Shown here piece by piece: positions 25,369 to 33,609 of a stretch of DNA of 55,042 bases. Origin of the DNA: Rhizobium sp. (lineage in GTDB: Bacteria > Pseudomonadota > Gammaproteobacteria > Burkholderiales > Thiobacillaceae); assembly GCA_019459285.1 (NCBI GenBank), contig JAIBEL010000046.1, positions 1 through 55,042 of the forward strand, given 5' to 3'. A program made the position numbers and the translations under genes. Below the pieces are notes generated by a model. The model worked only from the letters and a program-made list of their open reading frames with translations, searched no databases and was not told where the DNA came from. The number at the start of each line of letters is the position of its first letter. Position 1 is the stretch's first letter.

Positions 25369-26679
25369 ATGCAATTCAAACCCCTGTCTCTCGCCCTTGC
25401 CCTCGCCCTGGCGCCCGCCGCCCACGCAGAAAACCTGTCCGCCGTCTTCCAGGACGCACAGGCCTACGATGCGCAGTATGCCGCCGCCCGCGCCGCCTAC
25501 CAGGCCGGCCAGGAGAAGGCGGTCCAGGGGCGTGCGGGACTGCTGCCCAACGTCAACCTGGGCGGCAATGTCCAGTACAACAAGATCGACTCCAGCCTGC
25601 CCGGCGGCGACGCCGACTACGCGTCCAACGGCCTGTCAGTGAACGCCACGCAGCCGCTGTTCCGTAAGCAGAATCTGGTGCAGTACGAGCAATCCAAGCA
25701 GCAGGTCAAGATCGCCGAGATGCAGTTGAAGGTGGCTGAACAGGACCTGATCCTGCGCGTCGCGCAGGCGTATTTCGACGTGCTGCAGTCGCAGGACAAC
25801 ATCGCCTTCATCAATGCGCAAAAATCGGCCATCTCCGAACAGTTGGCGTCCGCCAAGCGCAACTTCGAAGTCGGCACCGCCACCATCACCGACACCCATG
25901 AAGCGCAGGCGCGCTACGACCTCGCCGTGGCGCAGGAAATCGCCGAGCAGAACAGCCTTGCCATCCGTCTGCGCACGCTGGAAAAACTCATCGGCAAACC
26001 GCCCGGCGCGCTCGACATCTTCGTGGAACCGGGCGAACTCAAGGTCGAAGCCGAGTCCATCGACACCTGGGCCGCGCGCGCCACCGAAGGCAACCTGCAG
26101 GCCGAGATCCAGCGCATCGCCAAGACCATCGCCGACCAGGAAGTCGAACGCAACCGCGCCGGCCATTACCCCACGCTCGACGCCGTCGCCGGCTACACCA
26201 TCAACAACAACCAGAATTTCGGCACGATGCAGGTGGACACCCGCGCCGCCAGCATCGGCGTGCAGCTCAACCTGCCGATCTACCAGGGCGGTCTCGTCAA
26301 CTCGCGCGTGCGCGAAGCCGTCGCCAACCAGGAAAAGGCGCGCCAGGACCTCGAGGCCGCGGCCCGCGACGCCAGCCTGCAGGCCCGCCAGGCTTGGCTC
26401 AACGTGAGCAGCGGCGCGGCCCGCGTGAAAGCGCTGGAACAGGCGCTCACCTCCACCCAGGCCCAGCTCGACTCCACCAAGCTCGGCCTGCAGGTCGGCG
26501 TGCGCACCAGCCTCGACGTGCTGAACGCCGAACAGCAGGTACTGTCCGCCCGCCGCGACCTGGCCGGTGCGCGCTACGCCTACCTGCTGGCTGGACTATC
26601 GCTCAAGGCCGCCGTGGGCAGTCTCCATCCGGCCGACCTCACCGAGATCGACCAGCATCTGAAACCCGCGGTGCAATAA
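25369..26679 (+). CDS. tolC: TolC family outer membrane efflux channel
   Basis: A 436-residue type I secretion/efflux outer-membrane protein. It has a signal peptide (1-20, AAHAEN) and two TolC repeats with long amphipathic helices, such as QLKVAEQDLILRVAQAYFDVLQSQDN and the mirrored SLQARQAWLNVSSGAARVKALEQ. Conserved GVRTSLDVLNAEQQVLSARRDLAGARYAYLLA closes the second repeat. Length fits the TolC subfamily. It is last of the pcm-like/rhodanese/tolC operon and converges with waaA. No partner pump is in the window. Confidence 0.93.
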   Translation: MQFKPLSLALALALAPAAHAENLSAVFQDAQAYDAQYAAARAAYQAGQEKAVQGRAGLLPNVNLGGNVQYNKIDSSLPGGDADYASNGLSVNATQPLFRKQNLVQYEQSKQQVKIAEMQLKVAEQDLILRVAQAYFDVLQSQDNIAFINAQKSAISEQLASAKRNFEVGTATITDTHEAQARYDLAVAQEIAEQNSLAIRLRTLEKLIGKPPGALDIFVEPGELKVEAESIDTWAARATEGNLQAEIQRIAKTIADQEVERNRAGHYPTLDAVAGYTINNNQNFGTMQVDTRAASIGVQLNLPIYQGGLVNSRVREAVANQEKARQDLEAAARDASLQARQAWLNVSSGAARVKALEQALTSTQAQLDSTKLGLQVGVRTSLDVLNAEQQVLSARRDLAGARYAYLLAGLSLKAAVGSLHPADLTEIDQHLKPAVQ

Positions 26680-26734
26680 ACCGCCGACAGCCTGCTGACG
26701 GGGCATTCCAGCCCGTCGCCAGGCGACACGCCGC

Positions 26735-28000
26735 CTAAAAAGGAACGAGCCTGGCCACCCGGGCCGCCGCGCCGCGATGGCGGGCGGCAAAGGCCTGGCC
26801 CGCCTCGCCCATCCGGGCACGCGCCGAAGCATCGCCCAGCAGCGCCAGCGCATCGTGCATCAAGGCCGCCGCATCGTCGACCCGCCGCGCCGCACCGGTC
26901 TCGATCGCGAGGCGCGTCGCCTCCTCGAAGTTGAAGGTGTGCGGCCCCACCAGCACCGGCCGCCCCACGCTCGCCGCCTCGATCAGGTTCTGCCCGCCCA
27001 GCGGCATCAGGCTGCCGCCGACAAAGGTCACGTCGCAGGCCGCGTAATACGCGAATAACTCGCCCAGGCTGTCGCCCAACAGCACGCGCGTCCGGCTATC
27101 CAGCGGCGCGTCGCCCAGCGCGCTGCGCCGCCGATACGCCAGGCCGGCCGCCTCGATCAGCGCCGCCACCTCGTCGAAACGTTGCGGATGGCGCGGCACC
27201 AGCACCAGCAGCATGTCGTCCGGCGCAGTGTCGGCAAACGCGCGCAGCAGCGGCGCTTCCTCGCCCTCGCGCGTGCTTGCCGCGAGCAGCACCGGGCGCG
27301 ATCCCCATTGCGCTTTCCACGCCGCCCCACGTGCCAGCAACGCATCCGGTGGCGCGATATCGAACTTGAGATTACCGGTGACGTGCACGGCCGGCGCACC
27401 GAGTGTCCGCAGGCGTTTGGCGTCGGCGTCGGTCTGCGCGGCGACGACCGCGATCCGCTGCAGGCACGCCCGCGTCAACGCCGGCAGCCGTGCGTAGCCG
27501 TGCGCCGAGCGCTCGGACAGCCGCGCGTTCGCCAGCACGATCGGTACCTGCGCGCGCGCGCCTGCATGGACGAGGTTGGGCCACAACTCGGTTTCCATCA
27601 GGATGCCGACGCGCGGCCGCACGCGGCGCATGAAGCGACGCATCGACCCGGCGTAGTCGTAGGGCAGGTAGACGATGCGCGCGAAGCTGCCGTACAGCGA
27701 TTCGGCGGTGGCGCGCCCGGTCGGCGTCATGCAGGTGAGCAGCAGCGGCGCGTTCGGGTGTGCGTCGCGCAGCGCCTGGATGAGCGGCTGCGCCGCACGC
27801 ATCTCGCCGACCGACACCGCATGGATCCACAGCGCGCCCGTGACCGGCGCCGGGCCGAGCGCCAGGCGTTCGCCCCAGTGTTTGAGATAGCCGTGCTCAC
27901 GGCGCCCACGCCACAGCAAGCGCAATGGAATCAGCGGCGCCGCCAGCAGCAGGGCCAGCCGATACAGGCTCCAGTCGAATAACAGGCGCAGGGTGGGCAT
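26735..28000 (-). CDS. waaA: Lipid IVA 3-deoxy-D-manno-octulosonic acid transferase
   Basis: A 421-residue GT-B enzyme (KdtA) that adds Kdo to lipid IVA in lipopolysaccharide assembly. It has an N-terminal membrane anchor (about 7-27), LWIHAVSVGEMRAAQPLI with the catalytic Glu, LLLTCMTPTGRATAE, METELWPNLV, and the C-terminal GGSLMPLGGQNLIEAASVGRPVLVGPHTFNFEEAT. ATG 28000 was preferred to the GTG one codon upstream. It is divergent from the epimerase gene. Confidence 0.95.
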   Translation of the reverse strand: MPTLRLLFDWSLYRLALLLAAPLIPLRLLWRGRREHGYLKHWGERLALGPAPVTGALWIHAVSVGEMRAAQPLIQALRDAHPNAPLLLTCMTPTGRATAESLYGSFARIVYLPYDYAGSMRRFMRRVRPRVGILMETELWPNLVHAGARAQVPIVLANARLSERSAHGYARLPALTRACLQRIAVVAAQTDADAKRLRTLGAPAVHVTGNLKFDIAPPDALLARGAAWKAQWGSRPVLLAASTREGEEAPLLRAFADTAPDDMLLVLVPRHPQRFDEVAALIEAAGLAYRRRSALGDAPLDSRTRVLLGDSLGELFAYYAACDVTFVGGSLMPLGGQNLIEAASVGRPVLVGPHTFNFEEATRLAIETGAARRVDDAAALMHDALALLGDASARARMGEAGQAFAARHRGAAARVARLVPF

Positions 28001-28052
28001 CACCGGATTGTAAATGGGCGGGTGCTTGTGCCCAAGCCGAAAGGCTGTCGGG

Positions 28053-28061
28053 TGCTAGAAT
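28053..28061 (+). promoter_or_regulatory. Extended -10 promoter of the epimerase gene
   Basis: TGCTAGAAT forms an extended -10 (TGn plus TAGAAT) 25 bases before ATG 28086, with a TGGAGG ribosome binding site at 28073-28078. No convincing -35 is spaced from it. Confidence 0.45.
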
Positions 28062-28085
28062 CGACGCCACTCTGGAGGCCAAACA

Positions 28086-29096
28086 ATGAAAATCCTGCTC
28101 ACCGGCGCGGCCGGGTTTATCGGCATGCACGTCGCGCAAATCCTGTTGAAGCGTGGCAACGAGGTCGTCGGCATCGACAACCTCAACGACTACTACGACC
28201 CGGCGCTCAAGCTCGCGCGGCTGGAGCAGCTGAAGCCCTTCCCCAACTTCCGCTTCCTCAAGGACGACATCTCCGACCGCATGGTGATGGAGGACCTGTT
28301 CGAGAAGGGCCACTTCGACGCCGTCATCAACCTCGCCGCGCAGGCCGGCGTGCGCTACTCGCTGAAGAATCCGCACGCCTACGTGCAGTCGAACATCGTC
28401 GGCTTCGCCAATCTGCTCGAAGGCTGTCGCCACCACGGCATCAAGCACTTCGTATACGCCAGCTCATCCAGTGTCTACGGTGCCAACACCAAGATCCCGT
28501 TCTCGGTGCACGACCCGGTCAACCATCCGGTGAGCCTCTACGCCGCGAGCAAGAAGGCCAACGAGCTGATGGCGCACACCTATTCGCACCTCTACGGCCT
28601 GCCCACCACCGGCCTGCGCTACTTCACCGTCTACGGCCCCTGGGGCCGGCCCGACATGTCGCCATGGCTGTTCACCTCGGCCATCCTCGAAGGCCGGACC
28701 ATCGACGTCTTCAACCACGGCGACATGATGCGCGACTTCACCTACATCGACGACATCGCCGACGGCACCGTGAAAGTGCTCGACCGCATCCCGCAGGGCA
28801 ACCCGAACTTCGACCACAAGCACCCCGACCCCGCCACCAGCCACGCGCCCTACCGCATCTACAACATCGGCAACCACACCCCGGTGCAGCTGATGGACTT
28901 CATCGGCACGATCGAAAAGGCGCTGGGCCAGGAGGCGAAGCAGAACTTCCTGCCGATGCAGGACGGCGACGTGCAGGCGACCTATGCGGATGTCGACGAT
29001 CTGATTCGCGACACCGGCTTCAAGCCTGCTACGACGCTGGAGTATGGGATCGGGAAGTGGGTGGAGTGGTATCGGGGGTACAAGAAAATAAGCTGA
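28086..29096 (+). CDS. UDP-glucuronate 4-epimerase-like NAD-dependent epimerase
   Basis: A 336-residue extended SDR. GAAGFIG at residues 7-13 binds NAD, NDYYDPALKLARL is the hallmark of UDP-glucuronate 4-epimerases, ASSSSVYG and YAASKKANE supply the catalytic Ser/Tyr/Lys, and MMRDFTYIDDIADG is typical. The likely reaction is interconversion of UDP-glucuronate and UDP-galacturonate for surface polysaccharide. It neighbours waaA, in keeping with envelope synthesis. The following gene is AT-rich and begins 44 bases later, and appears to be of different origin. Confidence 0.92.
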   Translation: MKILLTGAAGFIGMHVAQILLKRGNEVVGIDNLNDYYDPALKLARLEQLKPFPNFRFLKDDISDRMVMEDLFEKGHFDAVINLAAQAGVRYSLKNPHAYVQSNIVGFANLLEGCRHHGIKHFVYASSSSVYGANTKIPFSVHDPVNHPVSLYAASKKANELMAHTYSHLYGLPTTGLRYFTVYGPWGRPDMSPWLFTSAILEGRTIDVFNHGDMMRDFTYIDDIADGTVKVLDRIPQGNPNFDHKHPDPATSHAPYRIYNIGNHTPVQLMDFIGTIEKALGQEAKQNFLPMQDGDVQATYADVDDLIRDTGFKPATTLEYGIGKWVEWYRGYKKIS

Positions 29097-29140
29097 ACTC
29101 GGACAGTGAAACTACTCTCACTGCAAAAGCTGGGTCTTGT

Positions 29141-29824
29141 ATGAAAAATGAAATCAGTCGGGCAACGAAGAAGCTCCAAAAATCAGTGCAGCTACTCGAG
29201 TACCGCCGACTGAACTGGCGAGTGGAAACCCGTCAACGAGTCTGGAGAGAGTTTCAGAATTTCGTCGGTGATGCCAAGAAAGTGGGTTTCCCGCTAGATC
29301 TTCAAGTTCGTTCGATTGAAACTGTGAATGAAGGTCTGGTGCAAATTACTGCTGCACCGATTCCAACAGGCACGATCAATCGCAAACACCACATCGACCC
29401 ATTTGCTTTAGTTTCTCACTCAGACACATCTGTTATTGAAAGTGGTGGAGAGTTGGTCGCTTCCATTTCAGCTACTGGATTTGTTCATTTCGTTATTCAT
29501 CCACGCCAATCTGAACGAATCAAACCAAAACAAGCTGAGCTAATTCTTTTTCATGCTTTCGACCCAACTGAGGTAACTGTTTCAGTTATCCAAAAAGCAC
29601 TAAAAAATTATCTGCTTATTCTGCAAAGCAGTTCAATTCTTGGCTGTGAAGATGCACTAACGATCCGCGAGAAACTGTCTGTTTTCTGGATCTACTTTCG
29701 TGACATGCGCAATAAATATGCGCTGTATGTTTCATTACTCTCGTTGAGAAATGAATGGGGAAAAGCTCTTGTGGCTGCAGCCTTTGCTTTTCTAATTGGC
29801 TACATCACTGGAAACAAGAATTAA
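29141..29824 (+). CDS. AT-rich hypothetical protein with C-terminal membrane anchor
   Basis: A 227-residue protein I do not recognise. The N-terminal third is basic and probably helical (ATKKLQKSVQLLEYRRLNWRVETRQRVW). The middle looks like a soluble alpha/beta domain. The last 20 residues (ALVAAAFAFLIGYITGNKN) form one membrane segment, so it may be a tail-anchored protein facing the cytoplasm. Base composition is near 40% GC in sampled lines against about 65% around it, and codon choice differs, which suggests recent acquisition together with the adjoining toxin-antitoxin genes. The start at 29141 is not well supported by a ribosome binding site; ATG 29147 is an alternative. Confidence 0.65.
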   Translation: MKNEISRATKKLQKSVQLLEYRRLNWRVETRQRVWREFQNFVGDAKKVGFPLDLQVRSIETVNEGLVQITAAPIPTGTINRKHHIDPFALVSHSDTSVIESGGELVASISATGFVHFVIHPRQSERIKPKQAELILFHAFDPTEVTVSVIQKALKNYLLILQSSSILGCEDALTIREKLSVFWIYFRDMRNKYALYVSLLSLRNEWGKALVAAAFAFLIGYITGNKN

Positions 29825-29894
29825 GATGCAGATTCGGGGGCAGGTCTTGCAATAACACATACCCAACGCCCGAATTACGCTACCCCCGCCCGCA

Positions 29895-30179
29895 CTATGC
29901 AGCCTTCAAATCAAGCAGCGCTTCCGGATGCGCAATCGCCACACGCAGCAGCGTTTGTGCCGCGCCGGTGGGTTTGCGGCGGCCCTGCTCCCAGTCTTGC
30001 AGCGTGCGGGTGGACACGCCCATCAGGCTAGCCAGTTCGGACTGAGACATTCCCAGTCGGCTTCGCGCCTCTGCGATGGGCGACAGGGCAACCTGGGTTT
30101 TCCGGGCCCCCTTGCCCGCCTTCATCTGGCGGACGGAGTCCAGCAAGTCCTTCTGGAACTGTTCCATTTCCTTATCCAT
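29895..30179 (-). CDS. XRE-family antitoxin (HigA/NadS-like)
   Basis: A 94-residue protein. Its C-terminal half is a helix-turn-helix, ARSRLGMSQSELASLMGVSTRTLQDWEQGRRKPTG, and its N-terminal part (QFQKDLLDSVRQMKAGK) probably contacts the toxin. It overlaps the toxin gene by eight bases and is placed second, the HigBA order. It should neutralise the toxin and bind the palindrome in their promoter. Confidence 0.88.
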   Translation of the reverse strand: MDKEMEQFQKDLLDSVRQMKAGKGARKTQVALSPIAEARSRLGMSQSELASLMGVSTRTLQDWEQGRRKPTGAAQTLLRVAIAHPEALLDLKAA

Positions 30180-30486
30180 GTTCTATGGCCTCTCGCAATT
30201 GTTTCAAAAATGACACGGGCAGGTTGTCGAACTTCGCTTTCACGTACACCATCAACAACCAGATTTCGCCGTGCTCCAGCTGGTTGAAATAAATGACCCG
30301 CGCGCCGCCGCGTTTGCCCATGCCGGGGCGCGTCCATCGGACCTTGCGACACCCGCCGGCGCCCGGAATGACATCGCCCGCGTCCGTGTTGGCGGCCAGC
30401 CAGTCGATGAACGCGATACGTTCGGCGTCCGTCCAGATCTGGGCTGCTGCACGCACGAAAACGTCCGTTTCTATGACGGTGTACAT
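30172..30486 (-). CDS. RelE/HigB-like toxin
   Basis: A 104-residue RelE-superfamily protein of the type associated with XRE antitoxins. FVRAAAQIWTDAERIAFIDWLA begins the fold, GAGGCRKVRWTRPGMGKRGGARVIYF contains the basic strand typical of the family, and IWLLMVYVKAKFDNLP precedes the last helix. It should be a ribosome-dependent mRNA endonuclease. I chose ATG 30486; a GTG at 30504 would lie inside the promoter. The promoter position predicts that transcription starts at this ATG. Confidence 0.86.
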   Translation of the reverse strand: MYTVIETDVFVRAAAQIWTDAERIAFIDWLAANTDAGDVIPGAGGCRKVRWTRPGMGKRGGARVIYFNQLEHGEIWLLMVYVKAKFDNLPVSFLKQLREAIEHG

Positions 30487-30492
30487 TAGACA

Positions 30493-30521
30493 ATCATACG
30501 GCACTGCCGTATTGTAGGCAA
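30493..30521 (-). promoter_or_regulatory. Toxin-antitoxin promoter with embedded operator
   Basis: On the minus strand TTGCCT (30516-30521), a 17-base spacer and TATGAT (30493-30498) form a good sigma-70 promoter. A perfect 17-bp palindrome, ATACGGCACTGCCGTAT at 30496-30512, covers the spacer and half of the -10, as expected for an autoregulatory antitoxin site. The start of transcription, seven bases after the -10, falls on the A of ATG 30486, which would make the toxin mRNA leaderless. Confidence 0.75.
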
Positions 30522-30604
30522 TATCGAAAAACCGTCGCCCTCGGGCAGCAACGTCCGCCTGCGAGCCGCCACTTCGCCATCCACACAGATGAACAGCAAA
30601 TCAA

Positions 30605-30645
30605 AGGGGCCTGGCTCGATTTACCCACCGAGCCAGGCCCCTGAT
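30605..30645. terminator. Long bidirectional hairpin terminator
   Basis: A perfect 14-bp stem (AGGGGCCTGGCTCG at 30605-30618 with its complement at 30629-30642) and a 10-base loop. The right side is followed by GATTTTG and the left side reads CCCCTTTGATTTG on the minus strand. It would stop the minus-strand gene at 30681 from reading into the toxin gene. Confidence 0.7.
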
Positions 30646-30680
30646 TTTGCATTGATGCGCAGAATTGTTGCGCACTGGCC

Positions 30681-31136
30681 CTAGGCTTTGGCGGGATAAA
30701 CCTCCTTGGCGTGCCGCGCCGCTTCGAGTTCCACGGGATCGTAGGCCTTGCCGGACCACAGCATCTCGTAGGCGATTTCTTCGTTGCCGTTTTCGCAGAG
30801 CTCGAGCGCTCGCCGGAACAGGGGCTGGAAGGTCTCCGACTTGTGCGAACGCTCGTGGAGTTCGAAGGTCGTCCAGAACGTCACGATCAGCGCTTCGCGG
30901 CCTTTCATGGGGCTTTCGACCGCCTGTCCGATGGTCGAACCTTCATTCGACACCTGCCCGGAATTCAGCGCGACGAAGCCGCCGACGAAGCCCGTGTCGG
31001 AGTGATAGGTCTTGACGTTTTCGCAGAGGAAGGCGACGCGCTCCTGCAGGTCCTCGACGCTGTATTCGGGTTTGAGCACGACGCGGTTCACGGTCACAAT
31101 GCCGTCGGGGGGGAAGTTCGCGATCAAGCCATTCAT
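30681..31136 (-). CDS. Small protein resembling ABM-type ferredoxin-like fold, unassigned
   Basis: A 151-residue protein without a family I can name securely. IVTVNRVVLKPEYSVEDLQERVAFLCENVKTYHSD, then GFVGGFVALN and EALIVTFWTTFELHERSHKSETFQPLFRRALE, give a beta-alpha-beta pattern with a W-x-x-x-E-x-H-x-R-S-H-x-S-x-x-F core. This recalls antibiotic-biosynthesis-monooxygenase-like dimeric barrels. Two CEN tripeptides occur (about residues 38 and 114). AGGAG precedes ATG 31136. It stands alone and is divergent from the MFS gene. Confidence 0.65.
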   Translation of the reverse strand: MNGLIANFPPDGIVTVNRVVLKPEYSVEDLQERVAFLCENVKTYHSDTGFVGGFVALNSGQVSNEGSTIGQAVESPMKGREALIVTFWTTFELHERSHKSETFQPLFRRALELCENGNEEIAYEMLWSGKAYDPVELEAARHAKEVYPAKA

Positions 31137-31214
31137 TTTCTGCTCCTGTTGTGATTGAAAAACATGCCGGATGAGTGCGGCCACAGGATATGAAGCGAAG
31201 AAGTATTTATCAAA

Positions 31215-31251
31215 CGATATTTATCGGCACTTACTATCGTATTAATCGATA
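31215..31251. promoter_or_regulatory. CGATA/TATCG pentamer array between divergent genes
   Basis: The AT-rich gap between the 151-residue protein gene and the MFS gene holds CGATA (31215), TATCG (31222), TATCG (31235) and CGATA (31247). They are arranged as two inverted pairs with 2- and 7-base gaps. This looks like a binding site for a dimeric regulator of one or both genes. No regulator gene lies next to it. Confidence 0.4.
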
Positions 31252-31332
31252 TATTGCGCGGCAAGCCGGCCGTGCGAAGAACCTTTATCGGCCCGATGAA
31301 TCAGCCCATACTGACCGATTCGCCCCTGCTCG

Positions 31333-32787
31333 ATGTCGATTGAGCCATTCGAAACCGCCACCCCACCTTCAACGATGAATCCCGCCACGGTTAAACGCTA
31401 CCTGCCCTGGGTCGTGGCCGTGGCGCTGTTCATGGAGCAGCTGGATACCACCATCGTCAACACGGCGGTGCCGGCGATGGCGGAAAGCCTGCAGGTGACG
31501 CCGCTGAGCCTGAAGGCGGTGGTGGCGAGCTACATCCTGAGTCTGGCGGTGTGCATTCCGGTAAGCGGCTGGATGGCGGACCGCTACGGCACGCGGCGTG
31601 TGTTCAGCATCGCGGTCGGTCTCTTCACCTTTTCCTCGATTCTGTGCGGGTTGGCGCTGAACGCGCCGATGCTGGTCGCGGCACGCATTCTGCAGGGCGT
31701 GGGCGCGGCAATGATGATGCCGGTGGGCCGGCTGACGATCATCCGTACGTTCCCCAAATCGGAACTGCTGCAGGCGATGAATTTCGTCATCATCCCGGCG
31801 CTGATCGGTCCGCTGCTCGGGCCCACGGTCGGCGGCCTGATCGTGCACTGGGTCTCCTGGCGCTATATCTTTTTCGTCAACGTGCCGATGGGCCTGCTGG
31901 CGCTGTGGCTGGCGCATCGCCACATGCCGGATTATCGCGGCGACACGGCGCGCCCACTGGATGTCGTCGGCCTGGTCCTGTTCGGCAGCGGCACGGCGCT
32001 GTTGTCCTGGCTGCTGGAAATCTTCGGCGAGCACCGGATCGACGCCACCTCGGCGGCCGTTTTGCTGCTGCTCTGCGTGAGCCTGCTGGCCGCGTATTTA
32101 TGGCATGCCCGCGAGACGCCCCATCCGCTGTTGCGTCTGAGGCTGTTCCGGGTACGCACGTTTCGCATCTCGGTGATGGGCGGTTTCGTCACGCGGCTGG
32201 GGGTGGGCGGGATGCCGTTCCTGCTGCCGCTGCTCTACCAGCTCGGCCTGGGCCTGCCGGCCTGGCAGTCGGGCCTGCTGATGATGCCGGCCGCGGCGGC
32301 GGCCATGGGCATGAAAATCATCGCCCCGCGCGTGCTGGCGCGCTTCGGCTACCGCCGCATCCTGATCGTGAATACGGTGATGATCGGAGCCGTCATCAGT
32401 CTTTTCTCGCTGGTGAGTCCGGCCACGCCGATCGCGCTGATCGTGCTGCTGGGCCTGTCTATGGGCTTCTTCAATTCGTTGCAATTCACCAGCATGAATT
32501 CGATGGCCTACGCCGATATCGATACGCCAGATTCGAGCATGGCCAGCACGATCGCGAGTTCACTGCAGCAGATGTCGATGAGCTTCGGGCTGGCGTGCGG
32601 TTCGCTGATCGCCGGCTGGTATCTGGGCGACCTGCCGCAAACCGACCGCGTGGCGGTGACGACCGCGCTGCATCATGCCTTTTTGACGCTTGCCGGGCTG
32701 ACGATCCTCTCGTCGCTGTCGTTCTGGTCGCTCCGCCCCGGGGATGGCGAAAGCGTCAGCCGGGGATCGGTGCGCGTGGTGGAATGA
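31333..32787 (+). CDS. MFS drug exporter, DHA2 (EmrB/QacA-like) family
   Basis: A 484-residue transporter with about 14 transmembrane segments. Motif D1 reads LDTTIVNTAVPAMA near residue 35, the motif A loop is GWMADRYGTRRVF near residue 77, and motif C is PALIGPLLGPTVGGLI near 157. These place it in the DHA2 group of proton-coupled exporters. No membrane-fusion partner is adjacent. ATG 31333 gives 14 extra N-terminal residues over ATG 31375; neither has a good ribosome binding site. Substrate unknown. Confidence 0.9.
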   Translation: MSIEPFETATPPSTMNPATVKRYLPWVVAVALFMEQLDTTIVNTAVPAMAESLQVTPLSLKAVVASYILSLAVCIPVSGWMADRYGTRRVFSIAVGLFTFSSILCGLALNAPMLVAARILQGVGAAMMMPVGRLTIIRTFPKSELLQAMNFVIIPALIGPLLGPTVGGLIVHWVSWRYIFFVNVPMGLLALWLAHRHMPDYRGDTARPLDVVGLVLFGSGTALLSWLLEIFGEHRIDATSAAVLLLLCVSLLAAYLWHARETPHPLLRLRLFRVRTFRISVMGGFVTRLGVGGMPFLLPLLYQLGLGLPAWQSGLLMMPAAAAAMGMKIIAPRVLARFGYRRILIVNTVMIGAVISLFSLVSPATPIALIVLLGLSMGFFNSLQFTSMNSMAYADIDTPDSSMASTIASSLQQMSMSFGLACGSLIAGWYLGDLPQTDRVAVTTALHHAFLTLAGLTILSSLSFWSLRPGDGESVSRGSVRVVE

Positions 32788-32829
32788 GCGCAGAAAACGA
32801 ACGGGTCGCCTGCGCGATTCGCCGCCCGT

Positions 32830-33609
32830 CTATCGCTCCACTTCCTGCGCGCTGATCATGTTCTGGTAGAGCAGCGCGGAGATGACCAGCGTGTCCTGGC
32901 TGTTCACGTTTTCGAATGACAGCCCGTGCAGGAGGGTGGGGTTTTCATCCACAGTGGGACGCGACGCATTCACCGAACGAATCGTGCAGTCCAATACGAG
33001 CACATGCTCGGCATCGCCGATCTTGACGCGGAATTTGAGCGTGAGCGGGCTGCCCACCTCGCCCATCTTTTCGCTGGCGGCGAGCAATGCGCCGCCGAGA
33101 CTGATGTCGCGCGCAACGCAGGCATGGCCACGGCCCCCCTCGGCGCTGGCGTGACAGATGATATTGATGCGCCCGCGCGAACTGCCGCGCACGACCAGTC
33201 CGCGCACTTCCTTGGGATAGGCGAGATGGATGTGCGGATAGGGCGTATTGGTGACGCGCTTAGCCATCGAGGTGAAGGCGTAGGCCGTTTTTCCGCTGAA
33301 CAGGCGCACGACGAAATCCTGTCCTTCACGTACCAGCATCAGGCTGCCATTGATGATGGGCGTGGTCACGATGACGCTCTGGCCTTCCAGGTAACCGACC
33401 AGGGTGACGAAGCAGCGGGACGGTTCGACATCGGACTGGAACTGCAGCTGTATCGTATCGCCGATGCCCAGCTTGATCTGATCCAGCGACAGCACCCCGG
33501 ATTCGCGCGGGGCCGAGGCCGGCTCGCCTTTGCCAGCTTTGGCGGATGTATCCTCCGGGCCACCGGATGCTGGCTTGTCTGGAGCGGTTGGTTTGTGCTG
33601 TTCTGGCAT
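32830..33609 (-). CDS. PilZ-domain cyclic-di-GMP effector (YcgR-like)
   Basis: A 259-residue protein with a disordered Pro/Lys-rich N-terminus (1-45), a YcgR-N-like beta domain (about 50-130; IGDTIQLQFQ, VTLVGYLEGQSVIV) and a PilZ domain. The c-di-GMP contacts are intact: RxxxR in VVRGSSRGRINI and D-x-S-x-x-G in ARDISLGGALL. This architecture matches flagellar brake or surface-behaviour effectors. No flagellar gene is in the window; a diguanylate cyclase lies about 11 kb away. Start ATG 33609 begins the low-complexity N-terminus; upstream frame does not look coding. Confidence 0.88.
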   Translation of the reverse strand: MPEQHKPTAPDKPASGGPEDTSAKAGKGEPASAPRESGVLSLDQIKLGIGDTIQLQFQSDVEPSRCFVTLVGYLEGQSVIVTTPIINGSLMLVREGQDFVVRLFSGKTAYAFTSMAKRVTNTPYPHIHLAYPKEVRGLVVRGSSRGRINIICHASAEGGRGHACVARDISLGGALLAASEKMGEVGSPLTLKFRVKIGDAEHVLVLDCTIRSVNASRPTVDENPTLLHGLSFENVNSQDTLVISALLYQNMISAQEVER

